A DNA stretch of 64,000 nucleotides from contig OY726574.1 in the NCBI GenBank assembly GCA_963383645.1, positions 57,413,851-57,477,850 on the forward strand. Reading direction: 5' to 3'. This document shows positions 1 to 10,706 of the stretch, piece after piece; the stretch's first letter is position 1; each line of letters starts with the position of its first letter. The stretch is from Muscardinus avellanarius (lineage: Eukaryota > Chordata > Mammalia > Rodentia > Gliridae). The notes under the pieces are model-generated. The model was given only the letters and a program-made list of their open reading frames with translations, was not told where the DNA came from and ran no database searches. The position numbers and the translations under genes were made by a program.

Positions 1-264
1 CTCGTCTTTACTGTGCCGACGCCGCCCCCGGGTTTTTTTTTTTTTTCCAGAGGTATTTATACACAGCTACAGGTCAATCAACATTCTCGTGCTACCACCA
101 CCAGAATACATTAAAGACCAATACAAAACACATATTACAGATAGGCCTATCATACCCTCGTGTCATCACCACCTGATCCTCTCTCAGACCTCTTTGAACT
201 TTCCATAACCCCAAACCTTGTTGACTCTGGGTGAAGGACAGTCAGCTGAGTCAGAGACGCCAAT

Positions 265-720
265 CTAGGGAAAGGCCTTAATGGCTCCCAACAATGGAAC
301 CCTTTTTAGCCAGGTAAGATGATGCCAGTTGGGATCCCCCAGCAATTCGGCTGTGGTAGGTGTGGTCAGGATCACTGTGAAGGGCCCAGTCCACCATAGT
401 TGGAGATGTTTTGTTTGAGGCAACTTGAGGAGGACTTGATCCCCTGACTTAAGGGCCTCAACTGCCGGGTGTGGAGATGCTTTTTCAGTCCCAGGTTGGG
501 GAAGATACCGGTCAGCTTGTTCTCTAAGAAGGTGCCTGAGAAATGACAACTAAGGAAGACAGGAAGCCAAAGGAGGGGGATCCGAAGGGAAAGCCGGGAA
601 CACATGCACAGAAAAGCCTGTATGTACAGAACTTCTGACCATTTACCTGCCTGTTTGCAAAAGTTATTGAGATCAGTTAACAATTTTTTATCTAATGTAC
701 CCATCTCAGGCCACTGAGAA
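265..720 (-). pseudogene. ERV pol remnant, integrase C-terminus
   Basis: The minus-strand frame at 549-265 encodes about 94 residues with the layout of the C-terminal domain of a gammaretrovirus-like integrase: a G-D-x-V-L-L-K strand, then W-x-G-P-F-x-V-I-L-T-T-P-T, then W-H-H-L-T-W-L-K. This domain binds DNA when provirus is inserted. A second minus-strand frame (about 720-560) appears to carry the preceding integrase stretch in another phase, so a frameshift separates them. No reverse transcriptase or catalytic core is recognisable, and env would lie past the left edge of the window. This is a dead copy of a class I (ERV1-like) element. The family assignment is by motif only. Confidence 0.75.
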
Positions 721-1099
721 CTCATAAGTAGGCCAGACTTTTGCGCAGAAAAATATGAGCCGCTCGGAGCACGGTTCCCCGGATAAACCTAGAGTCTGGA
801 GATTAACCAGAACACATCCTAGTGCGGATCGGGAGTCTATTTTAGATGACTGGCTTCCCCCCATGACTGGTCAGCGGGTGAGAATGAAAACAGGAATTTG
901 GCATCCCAAAAACCTGCCTAATGTCCGGAAATGGTGTGGTTGTGTTAGAGAAGGACGTCTCCATTCCCTTTACACAACCAAAGGGCAGCCTGGCTACCCT
1001 CGGAGAACTTGGACACCAAATATTTGGGTTCTGTAACAGCCCAAGTCTGGCAAAAGCTAAGAGCCAGAACCGCTTGTCCAAGGAAGGGGAAGCTTACCG

Positions 1100-1610
1100 C
1101 AGTGCAGTGTTATCGGCCAGTGAAACCGAAGTGCTGAGAGGCTGCAGAGCCAGGAGGGCACGCTGTGGAGCTGTTGGGTGGAGTCAGGGCTGGATGAGGT
1201 TTAAGATGGCCTCTGGGCTTGGCAGGGTGGTGAGATGGCCACCGGCTCTGAGTGTGTGTCAGGAAAACTGGCCACCAGCTCTCAGGAGGAGAGCCCATGG
1301 ATGGCGGGAAAAGATGGCTGCTGACTCTCCGGAGGAGAGCCTGTAGGCGGCGGGAAGATGGCCCCCGACTCTCAGAAAGAGAGCCCGTGGGTGGTGGGAG
1401 AAGAAGGCCGCTGGCTCTCCTGGAGAGTGCGAGTCTGGGGGCTGGAAAGAAGGCTTACGGTCTGGGCAGGCACAGGGCAGAGGCGCCGGTGGTCCTGGAG
1501 TGATGGTGGGCCTGGAGTGGTGGGTGGGGTGGGAGCAGTCCAAGCACCCCGGCAGGTTCAAGTGGAGGTTTCCGCCAAGCCCACCCAGTGCACGCCGCAG
1601 CTGTGGCAAG
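1100..1610. repeat. GC-rich leader with imperfect 44-46 bp tandem repeat
   Basis: About four degenerate units start near 1266, 1311, 1355 and 1401. Each carries AAGATGGC or a close variant, then a CTCTC core, GGAGAGCC and GGCGGG. A looser match lies near 1204-1240. AAGATGGC is the core of the YY1 site found in many retroelement leaders. The block lies between the minus-strand ERV's putative primer-binding site and its integrase tail, so it may be that element's untranslated leader, but it is not clearly retroviral. Short open frames over it look like noise. Confidence 0.5.
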
Positions 1611-1660
1611 AAATTAAAAAAAAATTTTTTTTTAATTAAATTAAAATGAAATAAATCGTC

Positions 1661-1925
1661 TCAGGTTTTTGCACCAGATGTTAGGTTTTTAGGCGCAAAT
1701 AAAAAAGGCAAGAGAGACCGGTGTGCCAAGAAGAAAAATAATTTTAATGTGGTCTCTCTCCGGGATCAGAGCTGGACTGCTCCTAAAGACCTCTGAGCTC
1801 CTCCGACACTGGAAGGGAAATCCCTTCCTTTAAGTTTAGGTCTTGCGGGCGAAGTTACGCATGGAAACCCCGCCCCTCTCGCAATATCGTCCAGCAGTCT
1901 CCTCCTTTTCTAAGGTCCCGCCACG
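1661..1925 (-). mobile_element. ERV LTR end with primer-binding-site-like sequence
   Basis: On the minus strand an LTR-like segment ends in CTAACA at 1679. Two bases later comes TGGTGCAAAAACCTGAGA (about 1676-1659), which resembles the ERV primer-binding-site type TGGTGCCGAAACC with mostly transition changes. Upstream on the same strand are a GC box (GGGGCGGGG near 1875) and a CACATTAAAATT motif near 1745 that could be an ATTAAA poly(A) signal. This reads as the 5' LTR of a minus-strand provirus whose internal region runs left to the integrase remnant. The outer LTR boundary is uncertain. It probably abuts the plus-strand gag remnant near 1920, which would mean insertion into that older ERV. 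Confidence 0.55.
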
Positions 1926-1926
1926 T

Positions 1927-2663
1927 GGGACCCAACCTGTCACTAAGGAAGCCATGGCTGCCTTCAGTAATCTGGCCCTGGAATTGATAGAAGGGGAGGC
2001 CATCCTTAGAGATAAATTTCTGACCCAATCCATACCTGATGTAAGGAGGAAACTCTAAAAAAAGATGTTGGGTCTCAAAAAATTCACTTTGGATCGACCA
2101 ATGCAGGCTGCAAATTCAGTGTATTATAGCAGGAACTTGGAAAAGGGAAAAGCAGAAAGAGAAACACCACAGGAAAATTCTGGCTGTTCTGCGTGTGGGC
2201 ACCACTTCCATAGAAGGAAGCCCAGGCGAGGGTCTGCTTTAGGTGTGGGAAGCCGGGACATTTCAAGCAGGAATGTCCTCATCGAGGAGGACACAAAGGC
2301 CCCCCAAAGCCCCGCTCATGGTGAAGAGGGACCCCTGGAAGCCCAAGTGCACCCAGATCTGGAGAGGTCTGGTGTCCTCAGCCCCAAGTCCTCCGTGATG
2401 GGTCCCAGGGCCACCTCTCCAGGCTCCCATCACCTGGGTCAGAAGGGAAGAGCCTTGGCAACCCTAAAGGTGGAGTCATAGTCTGTCTAGTCACAGTCTG
2501 GGTCATCGTGGACACAGGTGCCAGATTCTCCGTGCTGCCTTTCTCCCCTGGACCAGGGTCGTCTCATAAAATACAGTTTGGGGCATAACAGGCCGGCCAC
2601 TGGACACTCTGTGCTCAAGACAGCCTGCTTCCGGGGTGACCTCCAGTTCTCTCACTTCTTAGT
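1927..2663 (+). pseudogene. ERV gag (capsid end, nucleocapsid) and protease remnant
   Basis: Plus-strand frames at 1927-2163 resemble the C-terminal end of gammaretroviral capsid (phrases such as P-D-V-R-R-K-L and A-N-S-V-Y-Y-S-R-N). After a frame change, 2235-2276 encodes a clear CCHC zinc knuckle, C-x2-C-x4-H-x4-C, the RNA-binding motif of nucleocapsid. The same frame reaches a D-T-G-A active-site motif at about 2511-2522, typical of retroviral aspartic protease. There is at least one stop before the protease (TGA near 2322), a stop between the two capsid segments and the frameshift, so the copy is dead. Matrix and earlier gag are missing to the left, where the minus-strand ERV begins. The reading is interrupted at 2663 by a reverse solo LTR. 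Confidence 0.85.
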
Positions 2664-3123
2664 TGAAAGGACAAAGTTTGACCACACCAGAGACAGCCTT
2701 GTAGCCAAGAGATTTACTGGGGAGGGGCCGATACGGACGAAGGAAACAAAGGAGGGAGAGAAGGAGAGAGATGCAGAGGGGAAGAGAGAGAAAGAAGAAC
2801 AAAAATTAGAGAGAGTGCGGGCCCGGATCAGGATTATAAACCAGCTCGGGGTTACATGTTGGGGGGTAATAGGCCAGGAGAAATGCCTTTTGAACTAATT
2901 GGCCAGGGTCCCACAGGGGGGTCATGTGTCCAGGTAACTGGCTTGGGTCAGTGGGAATGTCCCTTCCACTGATTGGACAGGGGGCACCCGGAGGGGGCAA
3001 GTCTCCCTGGTAACTGACCGGGTCTGGCTGGAGGGGGATGGTAGCCTATCTGGTCAGACCAGGGCCTCTCAGGAAATGTAGCTCATGGAGGGTTTCTGAA
3101 GTGAGAACTTAATTCATGTAACA
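2664..3123 (-). mobile_element. Solo LTR inserted in the ERV protease remnant
   Basis: A 460-bp segment begins TGAAAGG and ends GTAACA, so it has TG...CA termini. It is flanked by the 5-bp direct repeat TTAGT at 2659-2663 and 3124-3128. On the minus strand it has LTR order: a CCAAT box (GTCCAATCAG, near 2979-2967), a TATA-like GGTTTATAATCC (2842-2831), a long CT-rich tract and a possible poly(A) region with AGTAAATCTCTT (about 2715-2704). No internal region is present, so it is a solo LTR left by LTR-LTR recombination. A 5-bp duplication is usual for ERVL/class III, less so for ERV1. Boundaries are well supported; the family is not identified. Confidence 0.85.
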
Positions 3124-3185
3124 TTAGTCATTCCAGACACCCCAGCAAAGAGGTAGAATGTCAGGAAACCCAGATAATTTGGGTA
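3124..3185 (+). pseudogene. ERV protease continuation beyond the solo LTR
   Basis: Immediately after the reverse solo LTR, the sequence resumes the protease-like reading that stops at 2663. The conserved hydrophobic strand after the protease flap is split between the two sides. This supports the exact LTR boundaries. Stops appear within about 40 bases, and I could not follow reverse transcriptase beyond it. Confidence 0.6.
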
Positions 3186-3684
3186 CAAGTCTTACCCTTA
3201 GTCCTGTTTAAATTACACCTGTTTTGTCTGCAAAACTATTTCATCCCTCCAAAAAAGGAGGTGAAAAAACCCCCAAGCTGCTCCTTTTCCTTCTTTTGCC
3301 GCTTCCCGTACTAAGATAATTTTGCCTTTCAAGGTTGCCCGGAGGTTTGTTATTTTAGACAGTCTTAGCTAAGAGGTAAACATCTGCAAAGAAACGCTGT
3401 GACTCTTTAAAGTGCAGGCCACTGTGAAAGTTAGCTTGATACTTTTAATGTTTCTTATTCTTATTTTGTTTAAAAAAATTTATAAAGTTGCTTCAAAATG
3501 TGAAGTTAATTATTTTAAAAAGGTTCATATTATTTTAAAAATATTTAAAAATAATATTTTAAAAATATTATTTTAAAAAGGTTCCTATTTGGCACATGTT
3601 TACTAAATTACACGGTCCAGTTTGTCTCCAACAGGATTAAAGCCATCAAACTCTAGAAGACGCTCCAGATAAAAATCCTCAGTA
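3185..3684. other. Unassigned AT-rich interval
   Basis: No gene seen. About 3470-3590 is a run of TTTTAAAA/ATATT motifs with internal self-complementarity, for example AATATTTAAAAATAATATT. It may be decayed retroelement sequence. Confidence 0.5.
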
Positions 3685-3890
3685 GCCGGACATGGTGGCG
3701 CACGCTTGTAATCCCAGCATTTGGGAAGCTGAGACAGGAGGATCTGGGTTTGCGGACAGCCTCAGTTAGTTAGTGAGGCTCTTTGCAGCTCAGTGAGATG
3801 CTGTTTCAAAATAAAGAATAAAAAAATAGGGCTGAGAGTGCTACTCGGAGGTTGAACCCCGCTGGATTCCACCCCCAGTACAGCAAAAAA

Positions 3891-3930
<40 letters not shown>

Positions 3931-3933
3931 TAT
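3685..3933 (+). mobile_element. B1-ID chimeric SINE with (TA)n tail
   Basis: The first full copy in the window. A 7SL/B1-like head starts GCCGGACATGGTGGCGCACGC, a CAAAATAAAGAATAAAAAATA linker follows, and an ID-like tRNA tail ends in CCACCCCCAGTAC. The A-tail grades into an (AT)n microsatellite at 3908-3933. Confidence 0.9.
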
Positions 3934-4390
3934 TAATGAACATCTAACAGTTTCTTGGATGCTCATGGGGACCTAGGACATCCCTCCGTGTGACATGTTG
4001 CTTGCATAGGCCCCTAAGGCTGCGGCCCCACTCAATCCCCATATAGCAGGAAGTCGTTGGATAAATCTCAATGCCCTATTCCTTGTCTGCAGGTACATGC
4101 AAGGTAATAAGAGAGGGGAGGATGCTCCAGGCACAGTGACTGGGACTAAGCAGACCCTGTGACCGCTCAGCCGGGTTGCTGAAGCACTCGCCCCGTGTGG
4201 CGGCCTGGCCAGCTCTAGCCGCAGCGCTCATGCGCTAGGAGACAGGACTTGGAGATGGCGCTGAAGGTCCCGGGCAGCAGCGTCTGTTTCGAGCTCTCCG
4301 CCTCCCTCCTCTCAGGTGCTGCTATTTCTCTCGCTTCACGATAAAGGGTTTCTGGCTCTTTATTTCTATATTGAGCTAAAAAAAAAAAAA
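3934..4390. other. Unassigned interval, LTR-like in part
   Basis: There is no open frame of note. The right half is GC-rich and ends with CACGATAAAGGG, TTTATTTCTATATTG and an A-run, which could be the R/U5 end of an old plus-strand LTR related to the ERV remnants on the left. No terminal repeats or duplication were found, so this is only a possibility. Confidence 0.3.
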
Positions 4391-5342
4391 GGACCCACGG
4401 TAAATCTCAAACCGTAACACCACTGCGCCTGGCAGAAAGACAAAATTCTCTGCCTCTAAAGCCCCCTGTGCTCCTCAAAGAAAACTGCCATAGCGCCATA
4501 GTTCCCCAGAGCCTCCTCCCTTTGCTTTTTCCTGGATTTTCTCTACATCTGCCACGGTTTTTATGAAAAGCAAGAAATACTAATTTTATGTTGTGTATTT
4601 TGTTCATACTTTTCAGTTGTCCTTTTTTGTTTAGAGAAGCAAAGTTCTCATTAGAACTGAGTATTTTTCAAATATCAAGAAAAGCCTTTTTCCTAGCCGG
4701 GCGTGGTGGCGCACGCTTGTAATCCCAGCATTTTGGAGGCTGAGACTGGAGAATGGCAGTTCGTGGCCCACCTCAGCTACTTAGTGAGGCCCTCTGCAAC
4801 TTATTGAGACCCTGATTCAAAATAAAGAACAAAAAATAGGGCAGGGGGTGTAGCTCGGAGGTCGAATGCCCCTGGGTTCCATCCCCAGATCAACAAAAAA
4901 AAAAAAAAAAAGAAAGAAAGAAAAGCCTTTTCCCCTTTGGTGCTGGAACAGATAGGTATAGGAATGTAGCTTCAAAAATCTCCATGAGAAGAAGGGGAGA
5001 AGAAAAGGGGAGAGAAAAAGGAGGAAAGGAGCTGGGCATGGTGGTGCACTCTTGTGATCCTAATACTTGGGAGGCTGAGACAGGAGGATCACAGGTTTGT
5101 GGCCAGCCTCAGCTACTGAGTGAGATGAGACCCTGTTTCAAAATAAAGAATAAAAATAGGGTTGGGAATGTACCTCAGAGGGAGAATGACCCTGGGTTCC
5201 ATTCCCAGTGCCACAGGTTCCAAGCCAGCCTCAGCTACTTAATGAGGCTCTCAGCAACTTAGTGGGACCCTGTTTCCAAATAAAATATAAAATAGGTCTG
5301 AGAGTATAGCCCAGAGATAGAAAGCCTCTGGATTCCACCTCC

Positions 5343-5379
<37 letters not shown>

Positions 5380-5464
5380 GTAAAAAAAAAAATATGCTGA
5401 GGATGTAGCTTGGTGATAGAATGCCCCTAGGTTTCATCCTCAGTACTCCAAAAATAAAGAAAAA

Positions 5465-5503
<39 letters not shown>

Positions 5504-5650
5504 AGGAAAAAGAAATTAATGAGGCTGTCAACAATTTAGCAAGATCTTATTACCAAATAAAATAATAAAATAAGATAGGGCTAGGGGTGTAACTGAGAGG
5601 TAGAATGTCTGGGTTTAATCCCTAGCAAAACACACACACACACACAGAAT
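4391..5650 (+). mobile_element. SINE cluster 1 (4.4-5.65 kb)
   Basis: After unassigned sequence at 4391-4680, a full plus-strand SINE lies at 4697-4900. Its A/GAAA tail is followed by a repeat of AAAAGCCTTTT (4681 and 4921), a target-site duplication. More plus-strand copies follow: 5031-5213 (no A-tail), a head-less copy 5214-5345 with a 30-base A-run, a lone ID tail 5395-5450, an (AAAT)n run 5461-5505, and another head-less copy 5519-5628 ending in (CA)n. The tandem head-less copies suggest recombination between neighbours. Confidence 0.85.
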
Positions 5651-5654
5651 TTTA

Positions 5655-6040
5655 TTTCCAGCCAGACATGGTGGCATATGTATATAATCCCAGTACACGA
5701 GAGACTGAGACAGGAGGATTGCAGGATTGAGGCCAGCCTCAGCAACTTAACAAGGTCCTCAGAAACTTAGTGAGACCCTGTTTCAAAAAAAAAGGAGCCA
5801 GGCATGGTGGCGCACATTTGACAGGCTAAGAGAGGAGGACTGGGGTTCAGAGCCAGTCTCAGCTACTTAGTGAGAAACTTTGCAACTTAGTGAGACCTTG
5901 TTTCAAAATAATAAATAAAAAATAGGGCTGGGGGTGTAGCTCGGAGGTAGAATGCCTCTGGGTTCCATCCCCAGTACCCTGGTGCGGGTGGGAGGAAGGG
6001 CTGGAGGTATAGCTCAGAAGTAAAATGCTTCTGGTTGCAA
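5655..6040 (+). mobile_element. SINE cluster 2
   Basis: A B1-like head without an ID tail (5660-5793) abuts a copy with an internal deletion in its head (5796-5983). A second lone ID-like tail follows at 5997-6035. Confidence 0.8.
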
Positions 6041-6086
6041 ATTATTAATAGCAATGATAGTAATATAATAATAATGTATTCCCCAT

Positions 6087-6089
<3 letters not shown>

Positions 6090-6128
<39 letters not shown>

Positions 6129-6306
6129 GTGGTACTGGGGTTCCTGGAAACCCTTCTACCTCCGGGCTACACTCCCAGACCTATTTTATATTTTTATTTG
6201 GAAACAGGGTCTCTGAAGCCAGCACGGCTGGCTTTGAACCTGCGCGATCCTCCTGTCTTCACCTCCCAAGCACGGGGATTACAAGCGTGCGCCACCACGC
6301 CCGGCT
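6090..6306 (-). mobile_element. SINE, deletion subfamily, minus strand
   Basis: A 37-base T-run (the reversed A-tail) is followed by GGTGGTACTGGGGTTCCTGG and ends at ACCACGCCCGGCT. The copy has the subfamily III features: the middle CTACTTAGTGAGGCTCTCAGC segment is replaced by a short palindromic GCCAGC...GCTGGC, and the ID B-box region is altered to GGGTTCCTGGAA. Confidence 0.9.
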
Positions 6307-6518
6307 CTATAACTTTCTTTATCTTTGAAAGACATCCTGACTGGGGAATTCCTGTGTCAAATTCTTTTCACCTACGTTCCATTAACCTATTCATCTAGTA
6401 TTGCTGTTGACAGGCATCTAAGGACTTCCTGGTTTATATATCTTTTCCACAAAGGGGACAAGTTTTTTCAGCATGGATGTTTCTAAGATGTTTTTCATTC
6501 TTGAAATTATATGATTTT

Positions 6519-6699
6519 GCCGGGCGTGGTGGCGCACGCTTGTAATCCCTGCGCTTGGGAGGCGGAGACAGAAGGATCGTGCAGGTTCGAAGCCAGCCGC
6601 ACTGGCTTAGGAGACCCTGTTTCCAAATAAAATATAAAATAGGTCTGGGAGTGTAGCCTGGAGGTAGAAGGGTTTCCAAGAACCCCAGTACCACCAAAA

Positions 6700-6763
<64 letters not shown>

Positions 6764-6954
6764 AAATGATTTTCTCAAAGCTTGGTGTAATGGCGCACAC
6801 CCGTAATCTCAGTACTTTAGAAGTTGAGATAGATGGCAAGTTCAAGGCCAGCCTCAGCGACTGAGTGAGACCTAGTTTCAAAATAAATTAAGAGCAGGGT
6901 TATAGCTTGGAGGCATAAAGACCTGGGTTCAATCCTCAGTACCAAAAAAAGAAA

Positions 6955-7010
<56 letters not shown>

Positions 7011-7015
7011 AATGT
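6519..7015 (+). mobile_element. Two SINEs, each ending in a (GAAA)n microsatellite
   Basis: A subfamily III copy lies at 6519-6697 with a 65-bp (GAAA)n tail. A diverged older copy at 6778-6945 is followed by another (GAAA)n run of about 62 bp (6950-7011). Both tails look like poly(A) tails that expanded into tetranucleotide repeats. Frames read through them give long poly-Ser/Phe/Leu peptides that are not genes. Confidence 0.85.
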
Positions 7016-7139
7016 TAAGGCTCCCTCGGGACATGTCCTGACCGCTAGCTTCTAAGCTGTCTCGGTGCAGTGAATCACACACAATAGCGAGGTAGACAGG
7101 AGCGCGTACGCACGCACATGACACAATTTAATTTCTCTC

Positions 7140-7535
7140 CTTTTGGTGGGTACTGGGGATTGAACCCAGGGACATTCTACCTTTGAGATACACCCCCAGT
7201 CCCATCTTATTTCTTTTTCTTTTTCTTTTTTTTTTGTGTGTGTGGTACTGGGGATGGAACCCAGGGACATTCTACCTCTGAGCTATACCCCAGCCCTATT
7301 TTTTATTCTTTGTTTTGAAACGGGGTCTCACTGAGTTGCAAAGGGCCTCACCAAGTAGCTGAGGCTGGCCGCGAACTGCGATCCTCCCATCTCGGCCTCC
7401 ATTTTCTCTCTTACTGGAAACAGGGTCTCACTAGGTTGATGAGAATCTCACTACTTGCTGAGGCTGTTCTCGAACCTGAGATCCTCCTGTCTGGGCTCCC
7501 AAGTACTGGGATTACAAGTGTGCACCATCTCTCCT
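7140..7535 (-). mobile_element. Nested SINEs, minus strand
   Basis: An older copy (ID part 7143-7200, head 7401-7535) is split by a younger head-truncated copy at 7241-7400 (GGTACTGGGGATGGAACCCA through CTCGGCCTCC). Confidence 0.75.
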
Positions 7536-7868
7536 CTGATATGCCTTGCTCTTTGTAAATAGCCCTCTTACCCTTGTTTTCTTGGTACATTGTTTTAACC
7601 TGAAGATTTAGATCTTTCTTCCCCGCAGAACCCCCGTCTTTTCATTTTCTGTTCCAGTTGGTCTTGTTTCCTCTTCTCCAGGAACACCTGTTATGTGTGT
7701 GTGCCAAATCTCCCTCTTTCTTTTTACATCTGCAACTCAGACGTTAGCTAAAGACACTTGGCCCCTTAAAATCTAAATAAGTGGCTAAATCCTCAGATAA
7801 TTCTAGGACTGGAGACCTCACAATTCCAATCCAATCCCATGTCTGTGTTTTACTTCATATCTCCACAG
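7536..7868. other. Unassigned unique sequence
   Basis: No open frame, promoter or recognisable repeat was found in this stretch. Confidence 0.5.
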
Positions 7869-8672
7869 ATAGGAAACCTATCTGGGGCACTGGATCCGAC
7901 CTCTGAGCTGCATCCCTCGCCTTTTTTATATTTTAATTTAGAACAGGGTCTTGCTAAATTGCTAAGGACTCTCACTAAGCTGTTGAGACTGGCCTTGAAC
8001 CTGCAGTTCTCCTGTGTCCGCCTCCCACGTCCTGGGACTACAGATGTGCATCACCACACCTGGCTGTATCACCACACCTGGCTGTATCACCACACCTGGC
8101 TGTTTTTTTTTTTTTTAAACTGGTTTTCAGCCAAGACAGGAGGATCACAGTTTTGAAGCCAGCCTCAATGGCATAGCGAGACTCTCAACAACCTAATGAG
8201 ATCCTGCTTCGAGACAAAAAAAAATATAAAGGGCTGAGAGTGTAGGTCAGAGGTAGAATGGCCTGGGTTCAATTCCAGGTATTTCCCCCCCCCCAAAAAA
8301 AAATACTGATTTTCACGAGAAATTAATTAGCTGGCATCAATATTTAGTGATTTTTCTTGAATTTACTTAAAATTTGAGTGTTTATGGCTATCGTTCTATC
8401 TTTCTATTTTTGCTTCTCATCCTCTTTCCTGGGGACGGTGGCCCCCTATCAAAACTCTTTCCTTGTGGCCAGGCGTGGTGACACACGCTTGTAATCCCAA
8501 CGTTTGGGAGGCTGAGACAGGAGGATCACCTTTCACGGACAGCCTCAGCTACTTGGTGAGGCCCTTTGCAACTCAGTGAGACCCTTTTTCAAAAATAAGA
8601 ATAAAAAATCAGGGCTGGGGGTGTCTCTCAGAGGTAGAATACCCCTGGATTCCATCCCCAGTACCAAAAACA
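7869..8672. mobile_element. SINE cluster 3 with local 18-bp triplication
   Basis: A diverged minus-strand SINE at 7869-8103 ends with three copies of an 18-bp unit, ATCACCACACCTGGCTGT (8050-8103). This is a local expansion of its own 5' terminus. A head-truncated plus copy lies at 8126-8300 and a full plus copy at 8469-8668. Confidence 0.8.
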
Positions 8673-9800
8673 AAAACAAAAATCTTCTCTTCCGCTTCCG
8701 CAGAGAGTGACTGCCGTCTTTGAAACCTTCTTGCCCACTTCAGGCTGGCGCTAGAGCAAGGTGGGTGGGGAGCTCAGAACTCAGTTTCTGCCCTTACAAT
8801 CTGTTCACCAGCAAAGGCTGCATGGCAGGTGCGGTCGGGTGTCGCGGTGATGTCACGGAGATCACGTTCCCCACTTTCCCATCGGATGATGTTCCTCTCT
8901 GCTTCTTTCTGCACATGGCCCCGTTATCATTTGATACCAAAATACCCATGATACCTGGGGCCGGGAAGACGGCGCCCACCAGCCCCGGGCCGTCACTCCT
9001 GGCACAGAAGTGGGACTCCGCAAATGCGACTGGCCTCGCTTGGGTCGATGCCCGATTGCCTGGTGTAAACGTGACTGGGTGGCATGGCTGGGCAGGAGGA
9101 TCGCATATCCACCCTGGGGAATCCTCGGGGATCTGGGCAGACTAGTTCTGCGGTGTGAAGGGGGTGTTTTGTTGAAAAGACAAAAGCAACAGATGTCCAC
9201 CACACCTTGCACCCTTTGGTATGGAAATCTGTCCTGGCATATCCTCTTTCCCTGCCTCCTCTTCCTGCCTCCAGAGAAGGGCTATTTGCAAGACCTTTCT
9301 GAACCTTTGCACTCAGATATCAATATTTTGTATCCTGTTAAGGAGTTGGGGGCCCGCGCGTGGCCTGGGGTTTCATCTCGTCGGTGATTTCTTTGTGGTG
9401 TCCGTCGTAGGTTCCAGGGAGAGGAAGGGGCAGCGGTGGAAAGTGGCTTTGATGAAAGGTCTTTTGTTAGTTTTTGTTTTGCCTGCCGGTGGAATATGGT
9501 GGGAACTGCAAAGCAAAGGAGAATAAGAACAGGGGAGTCAAGAAAAGTCAGCTCATCAACTCTCGTGTTTCCGAGTGAAACCGGAGCTGCGCAGCGCGCC
9601 CGCAGAGACAGAGGGTGGGGAGCTACTCCCCAGGACAAACCCATTGGCAGCGACGCCAGATCCACTGGGTGTGGGGGGCGCCAGAGTCAAAGGAAAATCT
9701 TGTTTGAAGCTCTTCTTTGAAGTCCATACGCAGTTACTGAGTGCTTAAAGTTCGCTAAGTACTGAATATAAACATAGGTGATTGAAATAGATTCTGTCTT
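8673..9800. other. Unique-sequence interval without recognised gene
   Basis: About 1.1 kb with few SINE traces. Overlapping frames of up to 141 codons occur on both strands. None shows a domain, a conserved motif or flanking splice signals that I recognise, and they overlap each other in opposite directions. I do not call a gene. Confidence 0.5.
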
Positions 9801-9802
9801 GT

Positions 9803-10606
9803 CGGTGGCCCGTGCCTATAATCTCCAGTTCTTGGGAGGCTGAGACAGGAGGATCACTGGTTCGAGGCCAGCATGTTGAAATTTGGCAAGGGCAAGGTCC
9901 TATTTCAAAATGAGAAGTAAAATTGGGCTGGGGATGTGGCTCACAGGTAGAATGCCCATGGGTTCAATTCCTTCTACCATGATAAATAAATAAATAAAAC
10001 TGTATCGTAGAATCTAGCTCTTATGTTACATAAATCTTTTACTTCCTCTCTTTGTTTTATTTTTTATTATGGGTGATGATTTTTTTGAAATTCTATTATT
10101 TCCACTAAAAAATACTTTTAGCCGGGCGTGGTGGTGCACGCTTGTAATCCCCGCGCTTGGGAGGCTGAGACAGGAGGATCGCACGGGTTCAAAGCCAGTC
10201 TCAGCTACTTAGTGAGGCTCTCAGCAACTTAGTGCGACCCTGTTTCCAAATAAAAAAATATAAAAAAGGTCTGGGAGTATAGCCCGGAGGTAGAAAGCCT
10301 CTGGGTTCCACCCCCAGTACCACCAAAAAATAAAAAAATAAAAAATACTTTTATGTGTATCGGGAGTATTTATTTATTTATTTATTTATTTGCAGGTCTG
10401 GGGATGGAACCCAGGGGCATTCGACCTCTGAACTACACCCCCCTGCCCTATTTTTATTCTTTATTTTGAAACCGGGTCTCACTGAGTTGCAGAGGGCCTC
10501 ACTAAGTAGCTGAGGCTGTCCTAGAACTGCGATCCTCCGGTCTCAGCCTCCGGAATGCTGGGATTACAAGTGTGCGCCACCACACGTGGCTTATCGGGAG
10601 TATTTA
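9803..10606. mobile_element. SINE cluster 4
   Basis: Plus copies lie at 9803-9990 (older) and 10121-10327 (subfamily II). A minus copy at about 10367-10591 starts with (ATTT)n and is flanked by the duplication TATCGGGAGTATTTA at 10358-10372 and 10592-10606. This is direct proof of target-primed insertion. Confidence 0.9.
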
Positions 10607-10649
10607 AAGCCACCATTTAATACTGGCGAAGACCTATCATATTACATAC

Positions 10650-10670
10650 ATTTTATTTATTTATTTATTT

Positions 10671-10706
<36 letters not shown>

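Noticed and set aside
755..1346. Plus-strand frames of 93 and 141 codons as possible viral or host genes
   Set aside because: No recognisable motif, overlapping frames on the opposite strand, and they lie in a decayed ERV leader region.
6434..7124. Frames with repeated F-L-S-F hydrophobic stretches resembling membrane segments
   Set aside because: They are (GAAA)n tails of SINEs read on the minus strand.
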